The position numbers and the translations under genes were made by a program. Positions 28,261-38,088 of a stretch of 64,000 nt of DNA are shown piece by piece (the stretch's first letter is position 1; each line of letters opens with the position of its first letter). Source of the stretch: Bullera alba. Taxonomy: Eukaryota; Basidiomycota; Tremellomycetes; Tremellales; Bulleraceae. The notes under the pieces are model-generated. The model saw only the letters and a program-made list of their open reading frames with translations. It made no database searches and had not been told where the DNA came from. The DNA lies in NCBI GenBank assembly GCA_001600095.1, contig BCIX01000001.1, positions 6,225,198-6,289,197 of the forward strand, read 5' to 3'.

Positions 28261-29026
28261 CTAGAATGGCTTGTCGGAATCGGGGGTTGTGTCTGCGGAG
28301 TGCGGGCCACGTCAGCAGGTTTATGCCTGGCCCAAGTACTCGTACTCACCGACAAAGTATCCTGAGACCTGTATGGAAGAACCAAGCCGGAGGGGTCGAC
28401 GGTTGGTAGCAAATCAGATTAATCGATCGTGGGCGTATGGTAGTGTCGATTGTGGCGAGGTCGGAGGTAGAGGAAGAACGGAAAAGAACGGAGAACGTGG
28501 TCAGTGCGTTGCCCACCACTCGTACACCCCTCTCGACTCACCACAGGGATCTTCTGCAGAACGTCTCGCTTGAAGATAGGAATGTCGCTCATGAACAGAG
28601 ACACGGCTCCGGCGATACCGACACCCCACACGGCGAGGGGAGTGCGGAATGCGGCTAGTCGGCTGTACCCACAAGTTGCCAGTCCAGATGAAATCGGACA
28701 ACAGTTTGTGAATTGGGCCAGGAGTCGAAAGGTGTGTGCGAAGTAGATGATATGAAATGCGAAAGAGTAGCGAGGAGGCGAGGTCAATATAAGCGGGTCA
28801 TGACGGGTACGATCGCGGAGACGAGTTTCCGGCAGACCGAGGTAGGAGTCGGGGAGTCAACGATGAGGCAAGCTATACGTCAGCACAGTCTCATCTCCCA
28901 TCGGGCTGATCCTCCACTGACCCAAGAGTGAGGCCGCCCAAATGCTGGACACGATCGTCAGCTCTCGCCCCTCGCATCATCTTCGCGCCCACTCACAGGC
29001 TGGGTTTTTCTAACAAATGCAGGCAT
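28261..29026 (-). CDS. QCR10: Cytochrome bc1 complex subunit 10 (Qcr10)
   Basis: Five exons encode 74 residues: 29026-28997 (30 nt), 28944-28922 (23), 28662-28542 (121), 28368-28350 (19) and 28292-28261 (32). They sum to exactly 75 codons including TAG, and every junction keeps frame. The protein has the Qcr10 plan: a short matrix N-terminus (MPAFVRKTQP), one transmembrane helix (LAVWGVGIAGAVSLFMSDI), the conserved IPIFKRDVLQKIPVVSGYF stretch and a TTPDSDKPF end like yeast HTPPEDKPN. Yeast Qcr10 has 77 residues. It is a peripheral single-helix subunit of respiratory complex III in the inner mitochondrial membrane. Intron 2 is 259 nt with a GTCAGT donor, the weakest junction of the model. The protein is too small and split to appear as one open frame. 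Confidence 0.82.
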
Positions 29027-29900
29027 CTCGTTCTAGGCGGCTTGTGCTTGACTCGCGCGATGCTCTGCGTGCAGTAGTTGCTGGATCGTTGGGAGCTCTC
29101 ATGCACATTGACGAATGACGGACAGTCGAAAACACCACCCCGAGCGGTTCCGCGAAAGAGGCGGAATCAAATTTTGGCTCAGTGTGGCACCGCCGGCTGG
29201 ATCGACCTTTCTCCTTGCATCCCTTGTCGCTCCTTTAAGTCGAGCGACTGAGTGAAAATGAGCTGTATGCTCGCATGTATGGGTTGTACCGCGGTCCTGT
29301 CTGCATGATATATACCGTGCTGTGGCTCAGCTGTGTTCATATCATCGAGTCGAAGCTCGCCATAGTTTGTGCGCGGGTGTGGCGGAATGAATCTAATCCG
29401 TGCGTATCCGTCTTCACGCCTGTCTCCTCCATACCTTGCTGACTTCTGTCCATCTACACATAGTCCTGTTCGCAGCAGGATGTATGGGTGTCACGTTGAC
29501 GCTGCTTCTCTCCCTTGCGATCCACCTGATTCCGGACGAGACGTTCGCAGAACGTGGCGAGTCGGGTCAGCCTCGAGCGAAGGACTGAGCGGGTGAGGAC
29601 TGCGGGGAGGCAGGAGTCTGCCGGTCTTGGAGAGACTCTGTCCTGTATGCATATCAAATTCATAGTCGTAGCTACATAGAGCGAGCAGACAATTCCAAAA
29701 ACGCTGAGCTGAAACGATACTCGCTTTAATTTTGAGCGACCTTCGTTCCGGTGATCCCCTGGGCTCCATACAGTTGCTCGGTCTATACCTGAGGTATGAT
29801 CCAGGTAGCCCTGAGACGGCCGCATGCACACGTCCAGAAAGCTCATGGGCAGTTGAGAGGCGTGCCAAAAAAAAATCGGATCAAACCCGCGGACGAAGGC
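29027..29900. other. Intergenic, QCR10 promoter side
   Basis: About 870 bases lie between the QCR10 start and the tRNA trailer. A TATATA element at 29309-29314 could serve the minus strand but is 280 bases from the QCR10 ATG. A run of A follows at 29867-29875. Open frames here are short and unconvincing. Confidence 0.35.
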
Positions 29901-29905
29901 AAAAA
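29901..29905 (-). terminator. RNA polymerase III terminator of tRNA-Tyr
   Basis: A run of five T on the minus strand lies 38 bases past the tRNA 3' end. It is the first such run downstream, so it is the likely Pol III stop. The trailer between contains a perfect hairpin. Confidence 0.6.
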
Positions 29906-29910
29906 GGTTG

Positions 29911-29933
29911 ATCAACGGTTTTGAACCGTTGAT
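29911..29933. repeat. Perfect hairpin in the tRNA-Tyr trailer
   Basis: ATCAACGGTT-TTG-AACCGTTGAT has 10 paired bases around a 3-base loop. It sits between the tRNA 3' end and the T5 terminator, so the pre-tRNA trailer could fold into it. Confidence 0.7.
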
Positions 29934-29942
29934 ATTGCAATC

Positions 29943-30029
29943 TCTCCCCTCTGTGATTCGAACACAGGACCTATGCGGGTAGTCTGTCCCCATTACAACG
30001 CATTGCTCTTCCAACTGAGCTAAGGAGAG
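29943..30029 (-). tRNA. tRNA-Tyr (anticodon GUA) with intron
   Basis: On the minus strand the sequence folds into a full cloverleaf. The acceptor stem is CTCTCCT/AGGGGAG with the eukaryotic tRNA-Tyr C1-G72 pair and A73. The D arm is GCTC...GAGC (A-box region TAGCTCAGTTGG) and the T arm is CTGTG-TTCGAAT-CACAG (B box). The anticodon stem ATGCG/CGCAT encloses TTGTAA, anticodon GTA, followed by an intron of about 14 bases starting one base past the anticodon, the canonical position. Nuclear tRNA-Tyr genes nearly always carry an intron. A T5 terminator follows. Confidence 0.92.
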
Positions 30030-30756
30030 CTGCTTGTTTAGCCCTGCCAACGAACGACATAGTCCCGAGCTCAAACGAGAGGCTGGGGCAAAGTGGCCAA
30101 TTTTTATCGCCTTCGCCGAGTTCTTCTCAGTAGTCCGACCCTACTTATGTATAGCACTATAGCTCCTAGCCTTAGTCTCCATGTGGTATCTGGCGAGATC
30201 GACTAACCTTCTCAATCTCGATGTTGTCAATGAGCGGAGACCCAGGGGAGACCCAGAAGATAACCGAAGAGGTGTGAATTGTGAGCAATATGATGCCATT
30301 ATCCCACCTTTCCAGAGAGTCTGTGTCTGTGGATTGTGGCGGGGTTTTCAACAACCCAGGTATCATATATCAGACCCGAACCCAGTCACTGTAAAGCACT
30401 AGAGAATAGAGATTGATGCAGTGGGCTCAATGCAAGCCCGGTGCTTGCGCCGACGGGGTCGCGTGCTGCGCCCGAGTCAGTGAGAACTGAGAAGGACGTA
30501 AGTCAAGTCAACAAGACGGGATCATGCAACTGTCAAAGGGTGAGTGAGGCAATGAGTACCGGCCCGGCATTGAGTATAAGTACAGGTAGTTGAAGAAATG
30601 AAGACGGAGTACTATTTTGGGTTACACATGCAATCGATTTGACGTTCGCTTGTCGTTTCATATCGTTCATACGGTGACCTGGAGGTCGGTTTCGCTACAC
30701 AATACAACCAGTTGACCACTTTACACTCAGTTTACAGTATACCTCTCATCTGCTCC
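30030..30756. other. Intergenic, no gene seen
   Basis: These 727 bases lie between the tRNA 5' end and the stop of the dioxygenase gene. No coding exon, tRNA or repeat stands out. Confidence 0.35.
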
Positions 30757-32178
30757 CTAAAACGAGTACTCCTCGAATCCCCTCGCCTCTCTCCAGTTCT
30801 TTCCAGCCGGATCGTAATACGGTCGCTCGCCAATGGACACAACGCGGTCACCGACCCGAAGCTGCTTCTCGTAGTCGTTGGTGGCCTAGGGTCCTCGTCA
30901 GCATCCGTTTGATTGACACCGAACAGACCAGAACGGCAATATCGCCTGGTGGTTAGTCTGTCCTCATCAAGGGGCGACACAGCCACGATATAAGAACTCA
31001 CCGAGTGGAATGTACTCCTGTTGTCCCAGATAGCCACATCGCCGATACCCGGTGCATTGTTGATAGACCACTTGAACCGCACCTGGAGGTCGTGGTTGTT
31101 GGTCACAATCTTGACGAGGTAGTCGAGCAGCATATCCGACTCGTCTCTCGAGACTCCGAGGATCCGAGTTGTGAACTCCTTGTTGACGAACAAGCCTTTC
31201 CATCCAGTCACAGGGTCTGCGAGCGTCAGCGGCGGGCCTACCGCCAAGGCGAGACATTACTCACTGACTCTGATCACGGGGTGGATCGCCTGAAGCTCGT
31301 CCCCTTTGTTCAGCGGGCTGCCTCGCTCGCCAGTTCTCATGTCGAACCCGAATCCTCTCGCAGCTTGCTTGAACCAGTGGGCGTCGTGAACGGCGTTCAA
31401 TCCTTCGAGCAACTGGGCAATCGGAGGCGAGATCCGAGAATATGCCTCGTACGCTGAGGCCCATAGGGTGTCACCACCACTCGCTGGGTTGGTATGGATC
31501 TGACAGATAGTCAGCATGGCTGATCACGAGTAAGTACTCACCTTGAGCACTGCGTAGTCACTTGGGACCGGCTCAAAGGTGATATCCGAGTGCCAGAGTG
31601 AGGAGGCCAACCTGGATCGATCGCCTCTGTAGTCCTCTGCTCTTCGCTCGCTCGAGATACTGGATGATGTCAGCTCAGCCTCGGGGATCAGAAGCTGTAC
31701 TCACACCGAGATCTTGTCGCCCTTTGGAGCGTCGGCTTCGGTGGTTGGGTGGATGTGCAGGCCTGAGCTTTTGGGCTTGCCTGAAAGCTAAAGAGGTTAG
31801 ATCAGGCTATGCATCATGACTTACCTCTCCCAACTTCTGACCGAGAATCTTCTGATCGTCTGCTCCTATATCCTGGCCTCGAAGGAACACGACGCCTCGC
31901 TGGCTGACTACACCGGGATCAGTCGCTGCTCAGCCTCGATTCGACTCACCGAGCACTGCCAAGTCTCTGATGAAGTCGTCGGCCTGGGCCAGCTTGAGCA
32001 GTTGAGACAGCTGCAGCTCCGAGGAGAACTCCTCTCCGATCACAGGGGTCGATTCATGATGGGGGTACTGATCCAACAGGTGGTTGCGGGCCAAGGGCAG
32101 AGTGGATCCTCTGAGGTCGAGAGAGCCTACAGTGCTTGCGGAGGCTTCAGCGGCGGTAATAGTGGTAGTGGAAGACAT
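30757..32178 (-). CDS. Taurine/sulfonate alpha-ketoglutarate dioxygenase (TauD/Jlp1 family)
   Basis: Six or so exons encode a Fe(II)/2-oxoglutarate dioxygenase. The metal triad is visible: LWHSDITFEP (His and Asp) and the distal His in IWDNRSTFHSATNDY. QRGVVFLRGQDI and IHTNPASGGDTLWASAYEAY are typical of the TauD family, and RPYYDP precedes the C-terminal RGFEEYSF. Yeast Jlp1 cleaves sulfonates such as taurine or isethionate to an aldehyde and sulfite, so cells can use them as a sulfur source. The exact substrate here cannot be read. The start at 32178 is preferred over an in-frame ATG at 32244 because a TATA-like element lies between them. The likely product, sulfite, is the substrate of the MET5-like enzyme at the left edge. 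Confidence 0.88.
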
Positions 32179-32230
32179 TTCGGGTGTTTGAAGAGTCAGT
32201 ATCTTTGTGAACGAGCATTCTGCGCAGCGT

Positions 32231-32238
32231 CTTATATG
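32231..32238 (-). promoter_or_regulatory. TATA-like box for the TauD-family gene
   Basis: CATATAAG on the minus strand lies 53 bases before the ATG at 32178. It overlaps the region that would be coding if the upstream ATG at 32244 were used, which argues for the downstream start. Confidence 0.5.
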
Positions 32239-32737
32239 CTGCATGATCCGTTAACGCCATCGTCCATCATCCACCGTGATCCCACCGTTTGGCAAATATA
32301 CGCCGAGTGCTTTGGCAAATCCTGACTGCTTTGGCAAATCCGCGAGCTGTCACGGCTTGGTCATGGCGTCACCACGATGAGCCAGCTGCAGCACTGCTGA
32401 GCTGAATGGAAATGGTGAGCGGTGGCCAGCGTTGGACCGTTTGTGTTGATGACGGACGATGGCGACATCCCGCCCAGCAAGTGCAAGGCGGTTGGGATCT
32501 GCAGCGGAGGTGGCCGATGTGACTTTATGGGAGGACCAATTAAGAAGCTGGAACCACGTCATGCGCGATGACTTCTTTGACCGGCAACAGCTAACAGGTC
32601 AGTCCTTCTCAGCTCGCTGTATACTGTATCAACCAACACGGCTACTCTCGTCAAACATCTCACTCGACGGACTCGACGCCTCATGACATTGATAGTACGT
32701 CTTAGCTTGTAGGGTCCGCTCCCCACATACTTTTACC
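32239..32737. promoter_or_regulatory. Divergent promoter region, TauD-family / SSK2
   Basis: This 499-base stretch lies upstream of both genes. A repeated TTTGGCAAAT motif occurs at about 32288-32297 and 32332-32341, with a related TTTGGCAAATCC near 32311-32322. No gene is seen. Confidence 0.4.
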
Positions 32738-35700
32738 ATGGCCACACCTTCAACGCCTCGGTCGCCTCGGTCTCCTCCACCGACCATACCGGCGGATCCG
32801 GTTCCCTCGACTTCAACAAAGAGCAGGAGGACAGTGAGACTGCCCCCACAGCTGCACGATGACAGCTCGGACGAGGAGTTGTCGAAAGGAATAGACGGTT
32901 TGAACCTGGACGGTGACTGTGAGTGTGATGTTTAGCAATTGATGTCGCTAAGCATGTATCTCAGTATCCAACACTTCACGCAACGGTCCCTCTCACGATG
33001 TATCCCCTCAATCTCGCATATCCTCCATTGTCGGCGCATCACTCCAGACATCCATCCCAAAGGTGTCGCGCTCACTGACCTCGAACTCCCTGCCGACATC
33101 AGCCCGCAACGCCTCATCATCTGCAGCCGCCGCACCTCCCGCCGCAGTGCCCGGTCGCTTCGACAACTCATTACGCGAATGGAAATCAAAGTACACTCGG
33201 GCCTCGAGCTCACGGTCGAGTGTTTCCAGTAATACCAAGGGCAAAGGTCGCGACGAGGCACCTGGGATGCGGAACAAAGACATTACCGACCCTGACGCTC
33301 ACTTCTACCACGCCGCCGGCCGATTGCACCACTTGGATGATGAAATGGCCTCGGATGAAGAGGACGATGACCTTCACAGGCCTGGAGAAGGGCGAAGGAG
33401 TAGTCTTGACAGGGATGGTCGATCTGCGCTGCCAATGATCGCACCTACGGCGATCAAGCCTGGAAGTTCAGAGGAGCAGGAACGTCTCCAGTGGCAGAGC
33501 ATGCTCAACGCCGTCCTTGCTGGTGATGTGCTGCAAGGCGAGAGCTCGAGAATAGGAGAAGAGAGGACTGGAGATGAGACTTTTAGACAGGAGTATGGAA
33601 GGAGTTTGTGGTGGCAGCTAAGAGCGAAACTGAGAGGGCGGTCCGAGGACGAAGAGAAAAGGAGGGTCGAAGAGAGAAGAGGTCGAGCGGTCGACGGTGT
33701 GCTGGAGGAGATTGCTAGCTTTGTGATCAAGCGAAGTCCAGGTCCTGCTGGAGTCGGTCGGCGATTGTCTTCGGAGGACGAGAAGGATGACCGGGAAGAT
33801 GAGCACGAAGCACCCCCAGAGCTACCGGACGAGGAGGTTCTCAATCAAGAGCTTTCCGCTTTGGATCAGGTCAACTACATGCTACAAAAGCTGAGTCTGG
33901 TGGAAGGCTTGTATCCCCACACCGCCGCTTTCCGAGCAATCAAACCGCTATACGACTCTGAGGCCATCCAAGCGCGAGTCGACGCCCTCACCTCTTGGTC
34001 GACAGTCGTATACCTTTTACAAGCTCAACTTTCAGTCTTGCAGAAATGGACCGGATCCGATGACCTCGATGTTACAAAGCCTAATACGACAAAGGAAAAG
34101 GCTCTCGTTGGGAAGAATCGCTACCACGCCATGGACAATAAAGCCAAGGCTCAAGCCCAAGCAGCACTCGAGGCTGCAGATGACTCTACATTCCTGGAGC
34201 GAATCATGAAGGAGGACAACCTGCAAAGGACATTCGAGAAGCGAGTCTTTGTAGATCTTCACACCCTAGTACACAACGCCCGACAGACAGTCATCTCGCA
34301 CATATCGCTATTCGAGGATCTCAAACTGCCAGACTTCCAGTACGAGCTGGTGAGACTCATCGGATTCCCATCCCACCTCGTGATGGAAGCGTTAAAGGTC
34401 CGACTCGACGCCGCAGGCAAACTGGTCGACCCCAGCCCCATCGCCATCAATGACATGATAGACAGCTTCAGACTGACAATAAGTCTGGCGGTGTTAATCA
34501 AGCGGCAGTATGAGGAGATTGTAGAGCCGGACGCCGACGGGCTCTGGAAGATCCCCCCTTGTATGCCCACGGAATACGACACGGTGCTGTTGGACGGGCT
34601 GCGGACATTCTTCAAGCTTCTTCACTGGAAGTTGAAGGGTAGCAGCAGGACGATCTACTTCCGGGAGACCGAAGTGCTGGAGGATGAATGGGAGTTCCTG
34701 TACGAGGCTGCCGAAGCGGTGCCCGGCGGTGATCTGGTCGTTGCCGAGCATTTCTGGTGAGTGAACAATGGCTGGACAACGCTAACTGCCCTAGCTCGCT
34801 CACAAACAAGCTCATGGTCCGCGTGTGCAACTACTTTGACTCGCAACTCCACATCCCAATACCCTCCAGCTCAACCACGGGCAATGCAAACGACCCACTT
34901 GCCCTCATGCGCGGATCCAAGGTCTCAGGGCGCGATCGACGCCGCATGACTACGGAGGAGATGCTCGTCTGGTACGGCAAGATCTTGGATGCGGTTCGAA
35001 TGCGATACAGAAAGCTTCAGCGTTTCGCTCGTCGCCTTTCCCAACGATTCGACAATTCGGCCGAGTACGCGATACAAACGGAGCAAATCGAAGATCTGGT
35101 CGACGTCCTGGTCGAGTCTGGCCACTTTTTGGTCTACACACAGTCGTTCGAGGAGAAGGGAACATACGTAATCGCAGATGGCACACTTTGGAACGATCCC
35201 TATGCGATTCGGCAACTGCTGGAGCGGGCATTCTCCGTCACCGTTCCCAGTTTACACAACTCTAGCGCTCGACGCGGATCAGACCCTGCACCCGCTATCG
35301 ATGAAAATGTACCGGAGAACGGACCGACAGATGCCGCGGTGCAGATCTTGGACGAAAATGAGGATCTGGCAGGGTACCTATTGCTTCTATCTCCGACAGA
35401 CAGCTTCACATGGACGGGACCGGTCATGAAGATCGACCTTGACTACATCGAGTTTGCACTGGACGACAACCGGGTCCGACTCATTGCCGACGGCCCTTCG
35501 ACCCGCTTGCTTCTGTGCAAACGCCTTTTCAGCGATTCTCTACTAGACCCCGAGACAGCCGAACCCCTGGTCACGCTTGAATGCGTCGTCGAAGCGCAGG
35601 CGCACTTGCCTCGTATACAGAAAGAATTGAGAAAGATCGCTCGATCCAACTACCGACTCACCGAGTCGTTCATCGAGTCTGCAACACATGTGCAAAAGGC

Positions 35701-37719
35701 ACTGGCTGGTGCTCCCGGTACGCAAGACATGACGGAGAGTTGGTACCAGTTTGCATCGGAACACGGACGACGGGCTCTCAACCACGTCGAAGTCGCAGCA
35801 CACTCGCGTTTTACTCGGCTGCTCATGCGATTGGCCATCAGCTGGTGCTCCTTCATCTGCGACAATTGTGACTATGAGGACAGAAAGACGTTCCGATGGA
35901 CAGTGACGGCTTTGCGAACCACCCTCTGGGTCACAGAAGGGAGCAACATTCTCAACCTCGACCTCAAGGAATTTTCCTTGCTCAAGCGTTCGGTCGCCTC
36001 GCTCATCCGATTGCTCATCATGCACTTTGATATCCTCGGCGCGCGAGGCAGTATCGAAGCCAAGAAGGAGGCGGAGCGTATCGAGGGTATGCGTCGACTG
36101 CAGCGACAGCAGGAGAATATCGACGACGACTTTATCCCACGCACCCCTTCCCCCTCTGCTGTCGGCATCGCAAAGTACCCCATCGACAGGAGTATCCGAG
36201 TGGTGCAAGACGAGAGACTGGCGAGAATCGCCGAGCTGGAGGACCGTCGACTGGGCGTCACCAACGATCAGCATCTCGTGGGTCAGGTCTTGGACGAACA
36301 AGTCTCCGAGGATCGAGCATTGGTGTTCCTGGCGGCTTCGTCTTCGAATATTGCCCTTCGATGGCAGCAAGGTGCCTTCATCGGCGGCGGAGCGAATGGA
36401 AACGTCTACATTGGCTTCAACCTCGACTCTGGTGGGGTCATGGCTGTCAAGGAGATTAGAGTGCAGGATCTTAGCAATAGTCCGGCGCTGTACAAACAGA
36501 TCAAGGACGAGAGTGACGTGATGTCGATGCTCAGTCATCCAAACATTGTCGAGTACTTTGGTATCGAGGTGAGTTGTCGTGTCCATTGACGATCATGACT
36601 GACTTTTGCAGGTGCATCGAGATCGAGTCTTCATCTTCCAAGAGTACTGCGAGGGAGGCAGTTTGGCCAATCAGCTGGAGCACGGCAGGATTGAAGACGA
36701 AGAAGTGGTCACCTTGTACGCGATCCAGATGCTCAACGGTCTGCAGTATCTCCATTCAAAGGTGAGTCATTCGGTCATTTCTCGAGTCTAGGCTGACCTT
36801 GTTCATCAGGGAGTCGAGCATCGTGATGTGAAACCAGAGAACATCCTCCTCGGTTCCAGCGCCATCATCAAATTTGTCGACTTTGGTGCCGCCAAAGTGA
36901 TCGCCAAGGGCAATAGGACAATGGCCAAGACGCGAGCGATGAAAACTCGTGCAGCGGGCCCGGGAGACGGACCGGCTGTCATGAACTCTCTTGCGGGTAC
37001 ACCAATGTGAGTTGGTTAAGGTGTTCGATTTTACATTCGCTGACACCGCTCAGGTACATGGCTCCCGAAGTGATCAGAGCGAGCGAGAAAGCTGGTGCCC
37101 TGGGAGCGTCGGACATCTGGTCAATGGGCTGTGTGCTTCTCGAGATATCTACTGGGTGAGTCACGACAACGTCGGCATTAGTTCGCCTACTAACGAACTC
37201 GCACAGTCGAAAGCCTTGGAGCAATCTGGACAACGAATGGTGAGTCAGAATGTACTCTTGCCCGGCAGTCATCTGACCATACCTTTCCAGGGCGATCATG
37301 TTCCATATCGGTATCGCAACGCAAGCCCCACCGTTGCCCGAACACGGCGAGCTGTCTGAACTAGGAATCGAGTTCATCGAGAGCTGTCTCACACTTGACC
37401 CGCCCAGTAGACCGACAGCCGAGCAGCTGCTCACCCACCCGTGGCTGGAGAATACAATCAGGCTATATGTGAGTGCCGAGATGAAAGAAGCATCGCTTAT
37501 TCATCGCAGACTGAACAAGCCATGGGAATGGACACCTACAATGGAGGTAGCAATAGTAACACGACCACGCTGGTAGACTCGAACGAGGCTTATGCTGCTC
37601 AATTGGCTTCGATGACACATGCGGACAGCGTTACACCATCTGAAGAGCTGGGCTCGTTTGAGGGAACACCAGAGGCGTCGACACCGATGGAAGGAGGTGT
37701 TCTGGCATTGGACTCATGA
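32738..37719 (+). CDS. SSK2: MAP kinase kinase kinase of the HOG pathway (Ssk2/Ssk22 type)
   Basis: This multi-exon gene encodes about 1,500 residues. The N-terminal 150 residues are Ser/Pro-rich and low complexity (MATPSTPRSPRSPPPTIPAD). A long helical regulatory region of roughly 1,000 residues follows, matching the Ssk2/MEKK4-like layout. The C-terminal kinase domain has IGGGANGNVYIGFN (P-loop), VMAVKEIRV (catalytic Lys), EHRDVKPENILL (catalytic loop), FVDFGAAKVI (Mg-binding) and GTPMYMAPEVIR (activation-segment end). It closes with an acidic tail. Ssk2-type kinases are activated by the response regulator Ssk1 and phosphorylate Pbs2, which activates Hog1 under osmotic stress. The Ssk1-binding part cannot be delimited by eye. 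The GAAK after DFG is normal for this class. The ATG at 32738 has an ACC context before it. Confidence 0.93.
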
Positions 37720-38088
37720 TCGATCACATACTGGGACAATTGGTATTGCGGGTTTCCACCCTGGAGGTTTACATGGTTGTACAGTACGCTCATAGCTTTC
37801 ATATGGATGTCATATGACGGACTTGTGGGAATCGGGCGATGCTCCGCTCCTATGCTGAAACAACGCTATGTGTTTCAGGTCAGGTCGTCTGTCGTCAAGA
37901 AGCGACGAGCAGTGTCGATAACTCGGCAACTTGGCTCCACTTTGAGCCTGCCTCACGACCGTAAAGCAGGTGAGGCCAGCTGGGGAGATACATATACAGC
38001 GATGGCTCTCCTTCGATGTATGCATGGCTGCCGGACAGCCCGCCACACCTACTGCTATACTTCACACGGCTAACACCACAGCAAGACC
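37720..38088. other. Intergenic, no gene seen
   Basis: About 370 bases lie between the SSK2 stop and the next start in the same direction. The stretch presumably holds the SSK2 3' UTR and the promoter of the membrane protein. A CATATG pair occurs near 37799-37815; no clear TATA box is seen. Confidence 0.35.

Noticed and set aside
35543..36586. 347-codon minus-strand frame inside SSK2
   Set aside because: Lies entirely within the conserved MAPKKK coding sequence; no independent evidence.
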